From Sphingobacterium athyrii (GTDB lineage: Bacteria > Bacteroidota > Bacteroidia > Sphingobacteriales > Sphingobacteriaceae): DNA of 64,000 bases. Below, piece by piece: positions 27,538 to 35,469 of this stretch. Position numbers and translations under genes: made by a program. Positions within the stretch are counted from its first letter, which is position 1. Each line of letters opens with the position of its first letter. The stretch is taken from positions 62,614 through 126,613 of the forward strand of contig NZ_QCXX01000004.1 in assembly GCF_003071065.1 (NCBI RefSeq), read 5' to 3'. The notes below the pieces were generated by a model. That model was not told where the DNA came from. It was given only the letters and a program-made list of their open reading frames with translations, and ran no database searches.

Positions 27538-30132
27538 ATGGGCAAGACTATTGTTCAACGCATTAGACGTTTTTCACCAAAAACCTATTGGAAGGAACTA
27601 ATAGCTGTTTTGGTTATTTTATTGGCTTTCGTTTTTTTTAGAAATGAAAGGAAAGAACTCGCTGCCATTATTCCGCAGTTAAAAGCGGCAGATCTAACCT
27701 GGGTTTCGGTCGGCATCTGTATAACCCTGCTCTATGTCCTATTGCAAGGGGTGATGTATGTGCAGAGTTTCAAAGCCATTGGTCTCTCGATCAATTTGAA
27801 AATTGCCATAGATCTATTCCTAAAAAGAAATCTGCTCAGTGTATTTCTTCCTGCGGGCGGCATTAGTTCCCTCGCTTATACAACTACTCAGTTGCGAAAG
27901 CGGAATCTGAATACGACACAGATTCATCAGGCTGGCGCACTGTATGGGTATGTCGGACTGTTAACCGTCTTTATGATTGGTGTCCCCGTCATATTGTATA
28001 CAATTTGGGACAATAAAAATTTTGGTGATGCCTGGATTTCACTGTTAATTTTGGGTATACTGCTCGCTATTGTATTCTGGCTCGTATGGTCTTTCCGTAC
28101 ACACAAAGGAATTTACCGTTGGGTAGAACTAAAATTTCCTGCTGTTGCCTCTAATATAGACGAGATATTTTCCGGGGAAGTAAAAATGAAATATCTTCTG
28201 GGTACCGTGTTGGCGTCTATGGTTGTTGAATGCTGTGGGATAGCCCATGCTTTTGTCAGCATGTATGCGCTGGACTTGGATCATTCCTTTGAAGCAGCGG
28301 CTATCGCCTATACCGTTTCAGTGGTTTTAATGATTGTGTCACCTTTTTTAAGAGGTTTGGGAGCCGTGGAATTAACGATGCTGTATATCTTCAAGGCCTA
28401 TGGCTACGGTCAGGCAGAAGGCTTGGGAATAACCATTCTTTATCGTGTATTTGAGTTTTGGTTGCCACTATTGTTAGGGTTAATCGCTTTCGCTTGGCGG
28501 GGTAGACAGCTTTTGGCGCGTGTAGGGCCAGCACTGCTGATCTTCTTCTTGGGCATGGTCAATATTGTGTCGGTGCTGACACCGCCTTTGGCCGATCGCA
28601 TGAAGCTAGATCGGTTTTATTTACCCCTTGAAGCAATCCATGCATCTAAGTTTATGGTTTTTGTTCTAGGAGTAGGTTTGTTGGTTACGTCGGCTTATTT
28701 GATCAAAGGTTTTCGTGTAGCCTTTTGGATCGCTGTTATTTTTAGTACACTGTCGTTATTTGGGCATGTGTTTAAAGCGTTGGACTATGAAGAGGCATCG
28801 GTGGCCTTAATGACGCTCGTTTTTTTGGGGATCAGTTATAAGCAATACCCAATTAAAAGCAATATTCGCTGGGTGAGGATCGGGTTTGTAACATTCGTCG
28901 TTGCATTGGTCGGGGTCTGTTTATTCGATGTATTGAGCTTCTACTTTATCGATAAGCAACATTTTGGAGTTGAATTTACTTGGCGGCAATCCATTTATCA
29001 TACCGCAAAGAGCTTTTTGTTGTTCGCCGATGACGATCTGATGCCACATACCAATTTTGGGCAGGAATTCTTACGCATTACGCAGGTCCTGGGGATTTTT
29101 TGCTGGTTCCTTCTGATCTATGCGCTCGCCCGGCCACGCCTGATCGCAGATGAAGATTCTAGTAAATCCGAACGTGAACGGGCGCAACAGCTACTGGATG
29201 AATTCGGACAGTCTCCCATGGATTTTTTCAAACTCGGGAAAGACAAATATCTTTTTTTCTCTGAGATTTCCGAAGGGTTTACCGCCTATAGATTGGCAAA
29301 TGAGTTTGCCATAGTATTGGATGAGCCGGTTTGTGAACAGGGGGATAAAGAAGAGCTTGTCGAGGAGTTCGATCGTTATTGTTATGCCAATGGATTAAAA
29401 GCGATTTATTATCGGGTCGATGAAAACAGCCTGGTTCATTTCTCATCGCTTCGTAAGCAGAAGATCACCATTGGGCAAGAAGCTGTTTTGGAACTGGAAA
29501 CATTTACGCTCGAAGGAAAAGAGCGTAAATCATTGCGCAATGGACTGAATGCAATCCAGAAAAAGGGATTTACAACCGCAGTGCTGAAGGCTCCGCAGCA
29601 TGCAGCAGTCCTTGATGAGCTTCGGGCTATTTCGGACGAATGGCTAAGAGAATTTGATAAAAAAGAAATGGTTTTTTCTCAGGGAATGTTCAATACCGCA
29701 GAACTGATCGAACAGGATATTATTGTGCTTAAAAATGGGAACGGTAAAATCGTCGCTTTCTTGAACGTCATTCCCGATTATGCCAAAGATGAATGCACTT
29801 ATGATATGATCCGAAAATCACTGGAAGCACCCAGCGGGAGCATGGATGCGTTGATTGTAGAGATGATCAGTTATGCAAAAGCGCTAAAATATAGTTACCT
29901 GAATCTGGGAATGGTTCCGATGACGGGGCTGGAAGCAACAGAGAGCCCCGCAGAAAAGATTATGAAATTTGCGTCAACGCGACTTGGGAATTTTAAACAT
30001 TATCACAGCTTACGTGATTTTAAAGCGAAGTATGCGACTTTTTGGGAAAACAAATACCTTATCTTTGATCATGATTTTGATCTGATACAGCTTCCGGTTG
30101 CGCTAGTTAAAGTAATGAAACCGAATGATTAG
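27538..30132 (+). CDS. MprF-like bifunctional lipid flippase / phosphatidylglycerol aminoacyltransferase
   Basis: 864 residues. The N-terminal about 500 residues hold some 14 membrane helices of the lysyl-PG synthase TM (flippase) type. The C-terminal about 320 residues are a soluble DUF2156 / GNAT-fold aminoacyltransferase domain (FFKLGKDKYLFFSE, GLKAIYYRVDEN, KSLRNGLNAIQKKGFT, and the C-terminal LGMVPMTGLEATESPAEKIMKF). MprF proteins attach lysine or alanine from tRNA to phosphatidylglycerol and flip the product, lowering sensitivity to cationic peptides. The downstream gene encodes a VirJ/AcvB-like hydrolase, known in alphaproteobacteria to hydrolyse lysyl-PG, which supports this role. The amino acid and lipid used here are unknown. 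Confidence 0.88.
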   Translation: MGKTIVQRIRRFSPKTYWKELIAVLVILLAFVFFRNERKELAAIIPQLKAADLTWVSVGICITLLYVLLQGVMYVQSFKAIGLSINLKIAIDLFLKRNLLSVFLPAGGISSLAYTTTQLRKRNLNTTQIHQAGALYGYVGLLTVFMIGVPVILYTIWDNKNFGDAWISLLILGILLAIVFWLVWSFRTHKGIYRWVELKFPAVASNIDEIFSGEVKMKYLLGTVLASMVVECCGIAHAFVSMYALDLDHSFEAAAIAYTVSVVLMIVSPFLRGLGAVELTMLYIFKAYGYGQAEGLGITILYRVFEFWLPLLLGLIAFAWRGRQLLARVGPALLIFFLGMVNIVSVLTPPLADRMKLDRFYLPLEAIHASKFMVFVLGVGLLVTSAYLIKGFRVAFWIAVIFSTLSLFGHVFKALDYEEASVALMTLVFLGISYKQYPIKSNIRWVRIGFVTFVVALVGVCLFDVLSFYFIDKQHFGVEFTWRQSIYHTAKSFLLFADDDLMPHTNFGQEFLRITQVLGIFCWFLLIYALARPRLIADEDSSKSERERAQQLLDEFGQSPMDFFKLGKDKYLFFSEISEGFTAYRLANEFAIVLDEPVCEQGDKEELVEEFDRYCYANGLKAIYYRVDENSLVHFSSLRKQKITIGQEAVLELETFTLEGKERKSLRNGLNAIQKKGFTTAVLKAPQHAAVLDELRAISDEWLREFDKKEMVFSQGMFNTAELIEQDIIVLKNGNGKIVAFLNVIPDYAKDECTYDMIRKSLEAPSGSMDALIVEMISYAKALKYSYLNLGMVPMTGLEATESPAEKIMKFASTRLGNFKHYHSLRDFKAKYATFWENKYLIFDHDFDLIQLPVALVKVMKPND

Positions 30133-30169
30133 TATCATCTTGAGCGTTATTCGGCGAGTAATACTGATC
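30127..30169 (+). other. Hairpin in the mprF-virJ intergenic gap
   Basis: GATTAGTAT (30127-30135, overlapping the mprF stop) can pair with ATACTGATC (30161-30169) with one G-U pair, placing the stem three bases ahead of the virJ ATG. No T-run, so not a terminator; it could affect translation of the second gene. Weak evidence. Confidence 0.3.
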
Positions 30170-30171
30170 CT

Positions 30172-30840
30172 ATGAAGAAGTTGACCGTTTTATTTATCAT
30201 TGGTTGCATGGCATTTCATGCCCTCGCCCAACAACGTTTGATCGAGATGAAATATTGGAACAACAAAACGGTATTGCCCCTGGTCCTTTATTTGAGTGGA
30301 GATGGTGGTTTCAATTCTTTTTCGAATAAGATCTGTCGGTTAATTGCCGATGCTGGATATGCTGTGGCTGCGATTGATTCCAAGAGCTATTTTTGGAAGA
30401 AAAAAACACCTAAGGATATCGCTGCGGATATGTCAAATACACTCAAAAATCTGATGTTGTCTCGACAGAATCACCAGCTTTTTATTGTGGGATATTCGTT
30501 TGGAGCAGATGCGGTACCTTTTATCATAAACCGTATCGATCCCTTAATAAAGAAAAATGTACGTAGCATTGTGTTACTGGAACCATCGGTATCGACCGAT
30601 CTGGAGATACATATTGCCGATATTTTGGGTAGAAGCAGCACCAAGCGGAGCCTTGATGTAGTTGCTGAGATAAACCGGATAGAAGGTGTCAAAACAAGTG
30701 TGGTGTTAGGAGATGATGAGGCCGAATTTCCGGTAAAAAAGATTACATTAAAAAACTTTAATAAGAAATATCTTTCGGGTGGACATCACTTTAGCGGCAA
30801 TGCGGAGCAGGTCGTTAAAACAACATTATCTCTTTTTTGA
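30172..30840 (+). CDS. VirJ/AcvB-type periplasmic alpha/beta hydrolase
   Basis: 222 residues with signal peptide MKKLTVLFIIGCMAFHALAQ. The alpha/beta-hydrolase elements are LYLSGDGGFNSFSNKI near residue 40 (oxyanion region and the VirJ hallmark SGDGG), nucleophile S109 in the elbow IVGYSFGAD, an acidic stretch LGDDEAEF (around 179-186) and histidines GGHHFSG (205-206). This is the VirJ domain also found in AcvB. Family knowledge: AcvB/AtvA hydrolyses lysyl-phosphatidylglycerol and is encoded with an MprF homologue in rhizobia and Agrobacterium. Here it follows an mprF-like gene by 39 bp, so the same lipid-turnover role is inferred. Confidence 0.82.
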   Translation: MKKLTVLFIIGCMAFHALAQQRLIEMKYWNNKTVLPLVLYLSGDGGFNSFSNKICRLIADAGYAVAAIDSKSYFWKKKTPKDIAADMSNTLKNLMLSRQNHQLFIVGYSFGADAVPFIINRIDPLIKKNVRSIVLLEPSVSTDLEIHIADILGRSSTKRSLDVVAEINRIEGVKTSVVLGDDEAEFPVKKITLKNFNKKYLSGGHHFSGNAEQVVKTTLSLF

Positions 30841-30882
30841 TATTTCTTATCCTAGATCAAATAAATTACGAAATGGAGCCGC

Positions 30883-30890
30883 TATTTTTG
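30883..30890 (+). promoter_or_regulatory. -7 box TATTTTTG for the LLM oxidoreductase gene
   Basis: Matches the Bacteroidota TAnnTTTG consensus, 25 bp before the ATG at 30916. No clear -33 TTTG partner. Confidence 0.4.
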
Positions 30891-30915
30891 AATTAGTTTT
30901 AAATAGAGAAGACAC

Positions 30916-31956
30916 ATGGAATTAGGAATAGGAATGTTTGGTGACTCCAGGATAGATCCCGCTACAGGTCAGATTCAGGCGCCACAGGATAGAATGAAAG
31001 AAATTATTGAGGAAATCAAACTGATGGATCAGGTTGGACTGGATTTCTTTGGTATCGGTGAACATCATCGGGCAGATTATGCTGTTGCTGCCCCGGAGAT
31101 CATATTGGCTGCTGCGGCTACGGTGACAAAGGACATCAAGCTGGGCAGTGCTGTTTCCGTATTGAGTTCGGCGGACCCCGTCAAACTATATCAGGATTTT
31201 GCGACAGTTGATCTCTTGTCTGATGGTCGGGCAGAGCTGATGGCGGGCAGAGGGTCATTTATTGAGTCATTTCCGCTCTTTGGATATGACCTAAAGGATT
31301 ATTCAGATCTGTTTGAAGAGAAATTGGAATTATTACTCCGGTTGAATAAACAAAATCCGGTTACCTGGCGCGGAAATTTTAGGGCTCCTTTGATCAACCA
31401 GGAAATTTTTCCACGTCCAAAGAACGGATCTTTGCCGATCTGGGTTGCAGTAGGTGGTACTACATCATCTGTTATTCGTGCCGGAAAACTCGGTTTGCCG
31501 GTCATGTTCGCAATTATTGGAGGGATGTATGAAAGTTTCGACCATTTGTTTGAAATGTATCGCCAGGCGTATGAAGATAATGGACACGATATGTCAAAAT
31601 TTCAGGTCGGGGTGCATATGCACGCCTTTTTTGGGGATAATAGCAGGCAGATTGCAGATTACTATTATCCCATCTACTCGGCACAGATGGATCGTGTCGG
31701 AGCTAGCCGCGGATGGCCACCTTATCAGCGGACACAATATGATTTTGGCAGGTCTTCAAGGGGGCATCTTATTGTTGGGGATGCTGAATATGCCGTTGAC
31801 AAAATTTTGGCAATTCATGAAAAATTTGGATTGACGCGTTTTTCGGCGCATATGGACGTTGGTGCTCCGGGACATAAAGAGACGTTGCGGTCAATTGAAA
31901 TTTACGGTGAAAAAATAGCGCCTAAAATTAGAGCAGTACTCAATAAAGATAGCTAA
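30916..31956 (+). CDS. LLM class flavin-dependent oxidoreductase
   Basis: 346 residues, luciferase-like monooxygenase TIM barrel using reduced flavin. Typical landmarks are MELGIGMFGDS at the N-terminus, GLDFFGIGEHHRADYAVAAPEIILAAAATVT, IKLGSAVSVLSSADPVKLYQDFATVDLLSDGRAELMAGRGSF and LPIWVAVGGTTSSVIRAGKLGLPVMFAIIGG. This is the subgroup close to LuxA-like alkanal monooxygenase-like proteins of unknown substrate. It stands alone, preceded by its own probable promoter box and followed by the separately promoted miaE. Confidence 0.9.
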   Translation: MELGIGMFGDSRIDPATGQIQAPQDRMKEIIEEIKLMDQVGLDFFGIGEHHRADYAVAAPEIILAAAATVTKDIKLGSAVSVLSSADPVKLYQDFATVDLLSDGRAELMAGRGSFIESFPLFGYDLKDYSDLFEEKLELLLRLNKQNPVTWRGNFRAPLINQEIFPRPKNGSLPIWVAVGGTTSSVIRAGKLGLPVMFAIIGGMYESFDHLFEMYRQAYEDNGHDMSKFQVGVHMHAFFGDNSRQIADYYYPIYSAQMDRVGASRGWPPYQRTQYDFGRSSRGHLIVGDAEYAVDKILAIHEKFGLTRFSAHMDVGAPGHKETLRSIEIYGEKIAPKIRAVLNKDS

Positions 31957-31994
31957 AGAACACATTATCATTTTTTTTAAGCAGAGATATTGCC

Positions 31995-32002
31995 TACCTT
32001 TG
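31995..32002 (+). promoter_or_regulatory. -7 box TACCTTTG for miaE
   Basis: Exact match to TAnnTTTG, 25 bp upstream of the miaE ATG at 32028; upstream is T-rich but lacks a clean TTTG at the -33 distance. Confidence 0.55.
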
Positions 32003-32027
32003 CCAATAAATTATTTTAGATAGTAAG

Positions 32028-32609
32028 ATGCTTGGACTTAAGTTGTTGACAGATCCGCGATGGGCTAATATCGCAGAGGGGAATTTGGAAGAGATTTTGA
32101 CAGATCATGCGTGGTGTGAACAAAAGGCAGCTTCAAATGCAATATCCTTGATCACAAACAACTCAGAGCACGAGGATTTGGTTCATGAATTGACAGCCAT
32201 AGCCATTGAAGAGATGGAGCATTTCAAAATGGTTATTGACATCATCAAAGAACGGGGCTATACATTGGGTCGCGAGCGGAAAGATGACTATGTAGGTCAG
32301 TTGATGAAATTTTCCAAAAAGGACGGTAGCCGGAATATGGCGTTTATCGATAGACTATTATTTGCTGCAATGATTGAAGCACGTAGTTGTGAGCGGTTTA
32401 GGGTCTTGTCTCAAAATATCCAAGACAAGGAGCTTGCTCAGTTTTATTACGATCTGATGGTTTCCGAAGCGAACCACTATACAACTTTCCTTAATTTTGC
32501 AAGGAAATATTCCGTAGATGTCGATGTGGAAAAACGCTGGAAAGAGTGGTTGGACTTTGAAGGTAAACTGATCCAGTCTTACGGAAATAAAGAAGCCATA
32601 CATGGCTAA
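32028..32609 (+). CDS. miaE: tRNA-(ms2io6A37) hydroxylase MiaE
   Basis: 193 residues, ferritin-like diiron oxygenase that hydroxylates the isopentenyl side chain of modified A37 in tRNAs. Diiron ligands are visible: E31 in WCEQKAASNA, ExxH at E62-H65 (EEMEHFKM), E117 in EARSCERFRVL, and ExxH at E147-H150 (EANHYTTFL). Length and motif order fit MiaE. It lies just upstream of another RNA-modifying gene, rlmN, but a terminator and a separate promoter stand between them. Confidence 0.92.
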   Translation: MLGLKLLTDPRWANIAEGNLEEILTDHAWCEQKAASNAISLITNNSEHEDLVHELTAIAIEEMEHFKMVIDIIKERGYTLGRERKDDYVGQLMKFSKKDGSRNMAFIDRLLFAAMIEARSCERFRVLSQNIQDKELAQFYYDLMVSEANHYTTFLNFARKYSVDVDVEKRWKEWLDFEGKLIQSYGNKEAIHG

Positions 32610-32654
32610 AGGATAGCGAATCTACCTATTTTAAAACACATACATAACAGTTGT

Positions 32655-32686
32655 CCCGTTCTATTTTCTTTAGAACGGGATTTTTT
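32655..32686 (+). terminator. Terminator after miaE
   Basis: Stem CCCGTTCTA (32655-32663) with TAGAACGGG (32671-32679), 7-base loop TTTTCTT, followed by A and six Ts. Confidence 0.85.
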
Positions 32687-32702
32687 GTCACTTAATTATT
32701 CT

Positions 32703-32710
32703 TATCTTTG
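32703..32710 (+). promoter_or_regulatory. -7 box TATCTTTG for rlmN
   Basis: Exact TAnnTTTG match. It lies inside the upstream extension of the rlmN frame, which therefore cannot be translated from this transcript, and only 4 bp before the GTG taken as start. Transcription would begin close to or at the start codon. Confidence 0.6.
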
Positions 32711-32714
32711 TACC

Positions 32715-33785
32715 GTGATCGAAAAAAGTAAAATAATAGATATCAGGAGTTTGTCTTTGAGTCAGATCAAAGATCAACTGACCGCGTTGGGTGAACAGGG
32801 CTTTCGTGCAAAGCAGATTTATGAATGGATATGGGAAAAATCTTGTACAGATTTTGATCAAATGAGTAATTTGAGTAAGGCCCTGCGTGAAAAGCTGAAG
32901 GAAAATTTTACGATTAATGCAGTCAAAGTTAAAGAGTCACAAATCAGCTCGGACAAAACTATTAAAAGCAGCTTTAGGCTCTATGACGGTAATATCATAG
33001 AGGGTGTATTAATTCCGGCACCTGAGCGTATGACTGCCTGCGTGAGTTCGCAGGTGGGCTGTAGCCTGACCTGTAAATTTTGTGCAACAGGTTACATGGA
33101 TCGAAAACGTAATCTTAATGCAGATGAAATTTATGACCAAGTGGTACTTATCAGTAAGCAGGCTGAAGAGAACTATGGTCAGCCTTTGACAAATATTGTC
33201 TATATGGGCATGGGCGAGCCGCTATTGAATTACGCCAATATGATGAAGTCTGTTGAACGGATCACCGCTCCGGATGGCCTTAATATGGCTGCGAAACGAA
33301 TCACTGTGTCAACAGCCGGTATTGCGAAAATGATCAAGAAACTAGGAGACGATCAGGTACGGTTTAACCTCGCTCTTTCACTACATGCGGCAAATGATAA
33401 AAAGCGTAATGAGATTATGCCAATCAATGAGCAGAACTCTTTAGCCGCATTAGCTGAAGCGCTAAAATACTTTTATGCGAAGACAAAGAGTCCGATAACA
33501 TTTGAATATATTGTATTCAATAATTTCAATGACGAGTTGGAAGACGCCAAGGAGCTTGCTAAATTCTGTAAGCATGTCCCCTGTAAAGTAAATTTGATTG
33601 AATACAACCCAATTGCTCTGGCCGACTTCCTGAATGCCGAAGCTGACAAGATAGACGTATTCGCGAATTACCTAAAAAGCCAGGGAATCATCACCAATGT
33701 AAGACGAAGCCGAGGAAAGGATATTGACGCAGCTTGCGGACAATTGGCCATAAAAGACAAGGATAAAGAGACTGCTGAGGCTTAG
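32715..33785 (+). CDS. rlmN: 23S rRNA (A2503-C2) / tRNA methyltransferase RlmN
   Basis: 356 residues from the GTG at 32715 (MIEKSKIIDIRSLS). Radical-SAM methyltransferase: the CxxxCxxC cluster motif is C116-C120-C123 (VGCSLTCKFCATG), the N-terminal accessory domain has FRAKQIYEWIW, and the C-terminal methyl-carrying cysteine is C341 in KDIDAACGQLA. Other typical segments are VYMGMGEPLLNYANM and RFNLALSLHAAND. The frame is open upstream to 32685, but a -7 promoter box at 32703-32710 argues for the GTG start and for a nearly leaderless mRNA. Confidence 0.93.
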   Translation: MIEKSKIIDIRSLSLSQIKDQLTALGEQGFRAKQIYEWIWEKSCTDFDQMSNLSKALREKLKENFTINAVKVKESQISSDKTIKSSFRLYDGNIIEGVLIPAPERMTACVSSQVGCSLTCKFCATGYMDRKRNLNADEIYDQVVLISKQAEENYGQPLTNIVYMGMGEPLLNYANMMKSVERITAPDGLNMAAKRITVSTAGIAKMIKKLGDDQVRFNLALSLHAANDKKRNEIMPINEQNSLAALAEALKYFYAKTKSPITFEYIVFNNFNDELEDAKELAKFCKHVPCKVNLIEYNPIALADFLNAEADKIDVFANYLKSQGIITNVRRSRGKDIDAACGQLAIKDKDKETAEA

Positions 33786-33824
33786 TTTGCAATATTGTTG
33801 CTATCTTTAACTTAGGAAGTTAGC

Positions 33825-34529
33825 ATGATGCCATTTGATCTACGGAATATTCTTGGTGATTTTGTTTCCATATTCTTTCCCAAAGAATGTGCCTGTTGTG
33901 GCTGTGTGCTGAAATATCAGGAAAAATATATCTGTATTGCCTGTGATTATCATCTGCCTTATACCAATTTTCATACATATTCGGATAACGATACCGCTAG
34001 GCAGCTCTGGGGCAAAGCGCCTATAGAAGAGGCTTGCTCTTTTCTCCTCCTACAAAAGGGGAGTCGTGTAGAGCGGCTAATCTACCAGATTAAATATAAT
34101 AACCAGCCATTTTTGGCTGAATACTTTGGTTATCAGTATGGCCTCAAGCTCCTTCAATCCGAACTGTACGTTGGATTATCGGCTATTGTTCCGATACCAT
34201 TACATACGAGTAAGCTTCGGAAAAGAGGTTATAATCAATCGGCTTATTTCGGTCGTGGGCTGTCGCGGGCGATGCATATTCCGTTATGGGAGGACGTATT
34301 GATCCGTAAACGGGCAACAATGACACAAACAGGTAAGGACCGTTTAGCGCGTTATGAAAATGTGGAAGACATCTTTGTCTGCAAAGAACTTTCAATGCCA
34401 CAAGATGCACATATTTTACTTGTTGATGATGTACTTACTACCGGTGCAACCATTGTCTCAGCTGCAATTACCCTGCAGGAATCCCTCGGATGCAAAGTGT
34501 CCGTGGCAACCTTGGCCAGAGCCCAATAG
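33825..34529 (+). CDS. comF: ComF family phosphoribosyltransferase-like protein
   Basis: 234 residues. The N-terminal zinc-ribbon-like cysteines (C22, C24, C25, C27, then C37 and C40 in ECACCGC and YICIAC) and the C-terminal PRPP-binding motif VDDVLTTGAT (residues 200-209) define ComF/GntX proteins. LRKRGYNQSAYFGRGLSRAMHIP is the conserved middle segment. In naturally competent bacteria ComF is needed for DNA uptake or processing of incoming DNA; in Bacteroidota the role is not settled. TATCTTTA at 33802-33809 is a likely -7 box, close to rlmN on the same strand. Confidence 0.9.
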   Translation: MMPFDLRNILGDFVSIFFPKECACCGCVLKYQEKYICIACDYHLPYTNFHTYSDNDTARQLWGKAPIEEACSFLLLQKGSRVERLIYQIKYNNQPFLAEYFGYQYGLKLLQSELYVGLSAIVPIPLHTSKLRKRGYNQSAYFGRGLSRAMHIPLWEDVLIRKRATMTQTGKDRLARYENVEDIFVCKELSMPQDAHILLVDDVLTTGATIVSAAITLQESLGCKVSVATLARAQ

Positions 34530-34558
34530 TTTTATTCGATAGCCGAGTTTACCGCCAA

Positions 34559-34942
34559 TCAGTGCCTCCTGTCGACATAATTCAACAGATAGGCAAATCC
34601 GGCCATGCCAATTCCTACAGAATCAGCAAATAAATCCCACCAGTCACCACTACGGTAAGTAAAAATATAGAGCTGAAGTATTTCCGTTAATCCTGCAAAC
34701 AGAAAACCGAAAAAAGAGACAATAAAGATGGGTAACCAGCGTGTTGGTTTTCCGCTAAATTGTTGAATAACACCGTTGTACATCAGTGTGCAAAAAACGA
34801 AAAACATGCCCGCATGAACGAGTTTGTCCATTCCGGGGTAGCTGGGAACTGTATCAAAGTTATTTCCGGGGAGCGTACATAAAACAATGACTATGATGGC
34901 CCAAATAAAACACCATTTGTAGTCCAGTAGGATTTTAATCAT
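34559..34942 (-). CDS. VanZ family membrane protein
   Basis: 127 residues with four hydrophobic helices. The segment YPGMDKLVHAGMFFVFCTLMYNG near residue 37 is the VanZ-like DK-x2-H-x3-F pattern, and FAGLTEILQLYIFTYRSGDWWDLFADSVGIGMAGF matches the conserved E-x2-Q and R-x4-D-x4-N-x2-G region (here SGDWWDLFADSVG). VanZ itself gives low teicoplanin resistance, but most relatives are of unknown role. Convergent with comF; the stops are 30 bp apart. Confidence 0.85.
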   Translation of the reverse strand: MIKILLDYKWCFIWAIIVIVLCTLPGNNFDTVPSYPGMDKLVHAGMFFVFCTLMYNGVIQQFSGKPTRWLPIFIVSFFGFLFAGLTEILQLYIFTYRSGDWWDLFADSVGIGMAGFAYLLNYVDRRH

Positions 34943-35047
34943 GGGGATAAATATCCAAAAATTTCTTGATAGAAGTGAAATGTAAATAATTTTAAAAAAT
35001 TATTTACCTAATAATCAGCTTGTTAATATATTTTATTTGTTTTATAT

Positions 35048-35070
35048 GGTACTATGTATTGCATGGTACC
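35048..35070. promoter_or_regulatory. Candidate PadR operator (23-bp dyad) overlapping the padR promoter
   Basis: GGTACTATG (35048-35056), a 5-base spacer, and CATGGTACC (35062-35070) form a dyad with one mismatch. It overlaps the -33 position (ATTG at 35058-35061) of the promoter whose -7 box is at 35083. Its position directly upstream of padR fits autorepression. The inner ATGGTACCAT is itself a perfect 10-bp palindrome. Confidence 0.6.
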
Positions 35071-35082
35071 ATAAAATACATA

Positions 35083-35090
35083 TATCTTTG
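35083..35090 (+). promoter_or_regulatory. -7 box TATCTTTG for padR-pspC
   Basis: Exact TAnnTTTG with a TTG 21 bases upstream, 7 bp before the ATG at 35098. This sets the padR start downstream of the longer open frame that begins at 35020. Confidence 0.6.
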
Positions 35091-35097
35091 TATTGTT

Positions 35098-35469
35098 ATG
35101 ATAGCTGAAAATACACAAATCCAAATGAGGAAGGGGATACTTGAATATTGTATCCTATCCATAATTTCTCGAGGAGAAATTTATGCCTCCGATATTATCA
35201 GCGAACTGAAGAAAGCTCAATTGTTGGTTGTGGAAGGAACCCTATATCCGCTTTTAACACGTCTAAAAAATAATGGCTTGTTGAGTTATATATGGAAAGA
35301 ATCGACTTCAGGTCCGCCTAGAAAATATTATGAAATTACCCAAGAAGGACTTGATGTCCTTTCAAGATTGGACATTACCTGGAATGAATTGGTGTTTGCT
35401 GTAAACACGTCATTGGTGGGTAGAAACAATGATTCAACTAAACCAGTTAAAGACAATAGCGATGAATAA
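35098..35469 (+). CDS. PadR family transcriptional regulator
   Basis: 123 residues from the ATG at 35098 (MIAENTQIQMRKGILEYC). Winged-helix PadR fold: GILEYCILSIISRGEIYASDIISELKKAQLLVVEGTLYPLLTRLKNNGLLSYIWKESTSGPPRKYYEITQEG, with the usual recognition helix and the GPPRKYY wing, is split here only for reading: the key elements are ILSII, GTLYPLL, GLL and RKYY. The upstream in-frame extension to 35020 covers the promoter and operator and is not coding. It overlaps the pspC-type gene by 8 bp, so both are made from one mRNA, probably autoregulated through the 23-bp dyad. Confidence 0.9.
   Translation: MIAENTQIQMRKGILEYCILSIISRGEIYASDIISELKKAQLLVVEGTLYPLLTRLKNNGLLSYIWKESTSGPPRKYYEITQEGLDVLSRLDITWNELVFAVNTSLVGRNNDSTKPVKDNSDE

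Noticed and set aside
35020..35097. Longer PadR start at 35020
   Set aside because: The extra 26 codons cover the dyad and the -7 promoter box; the family starts near MRKGILEY.
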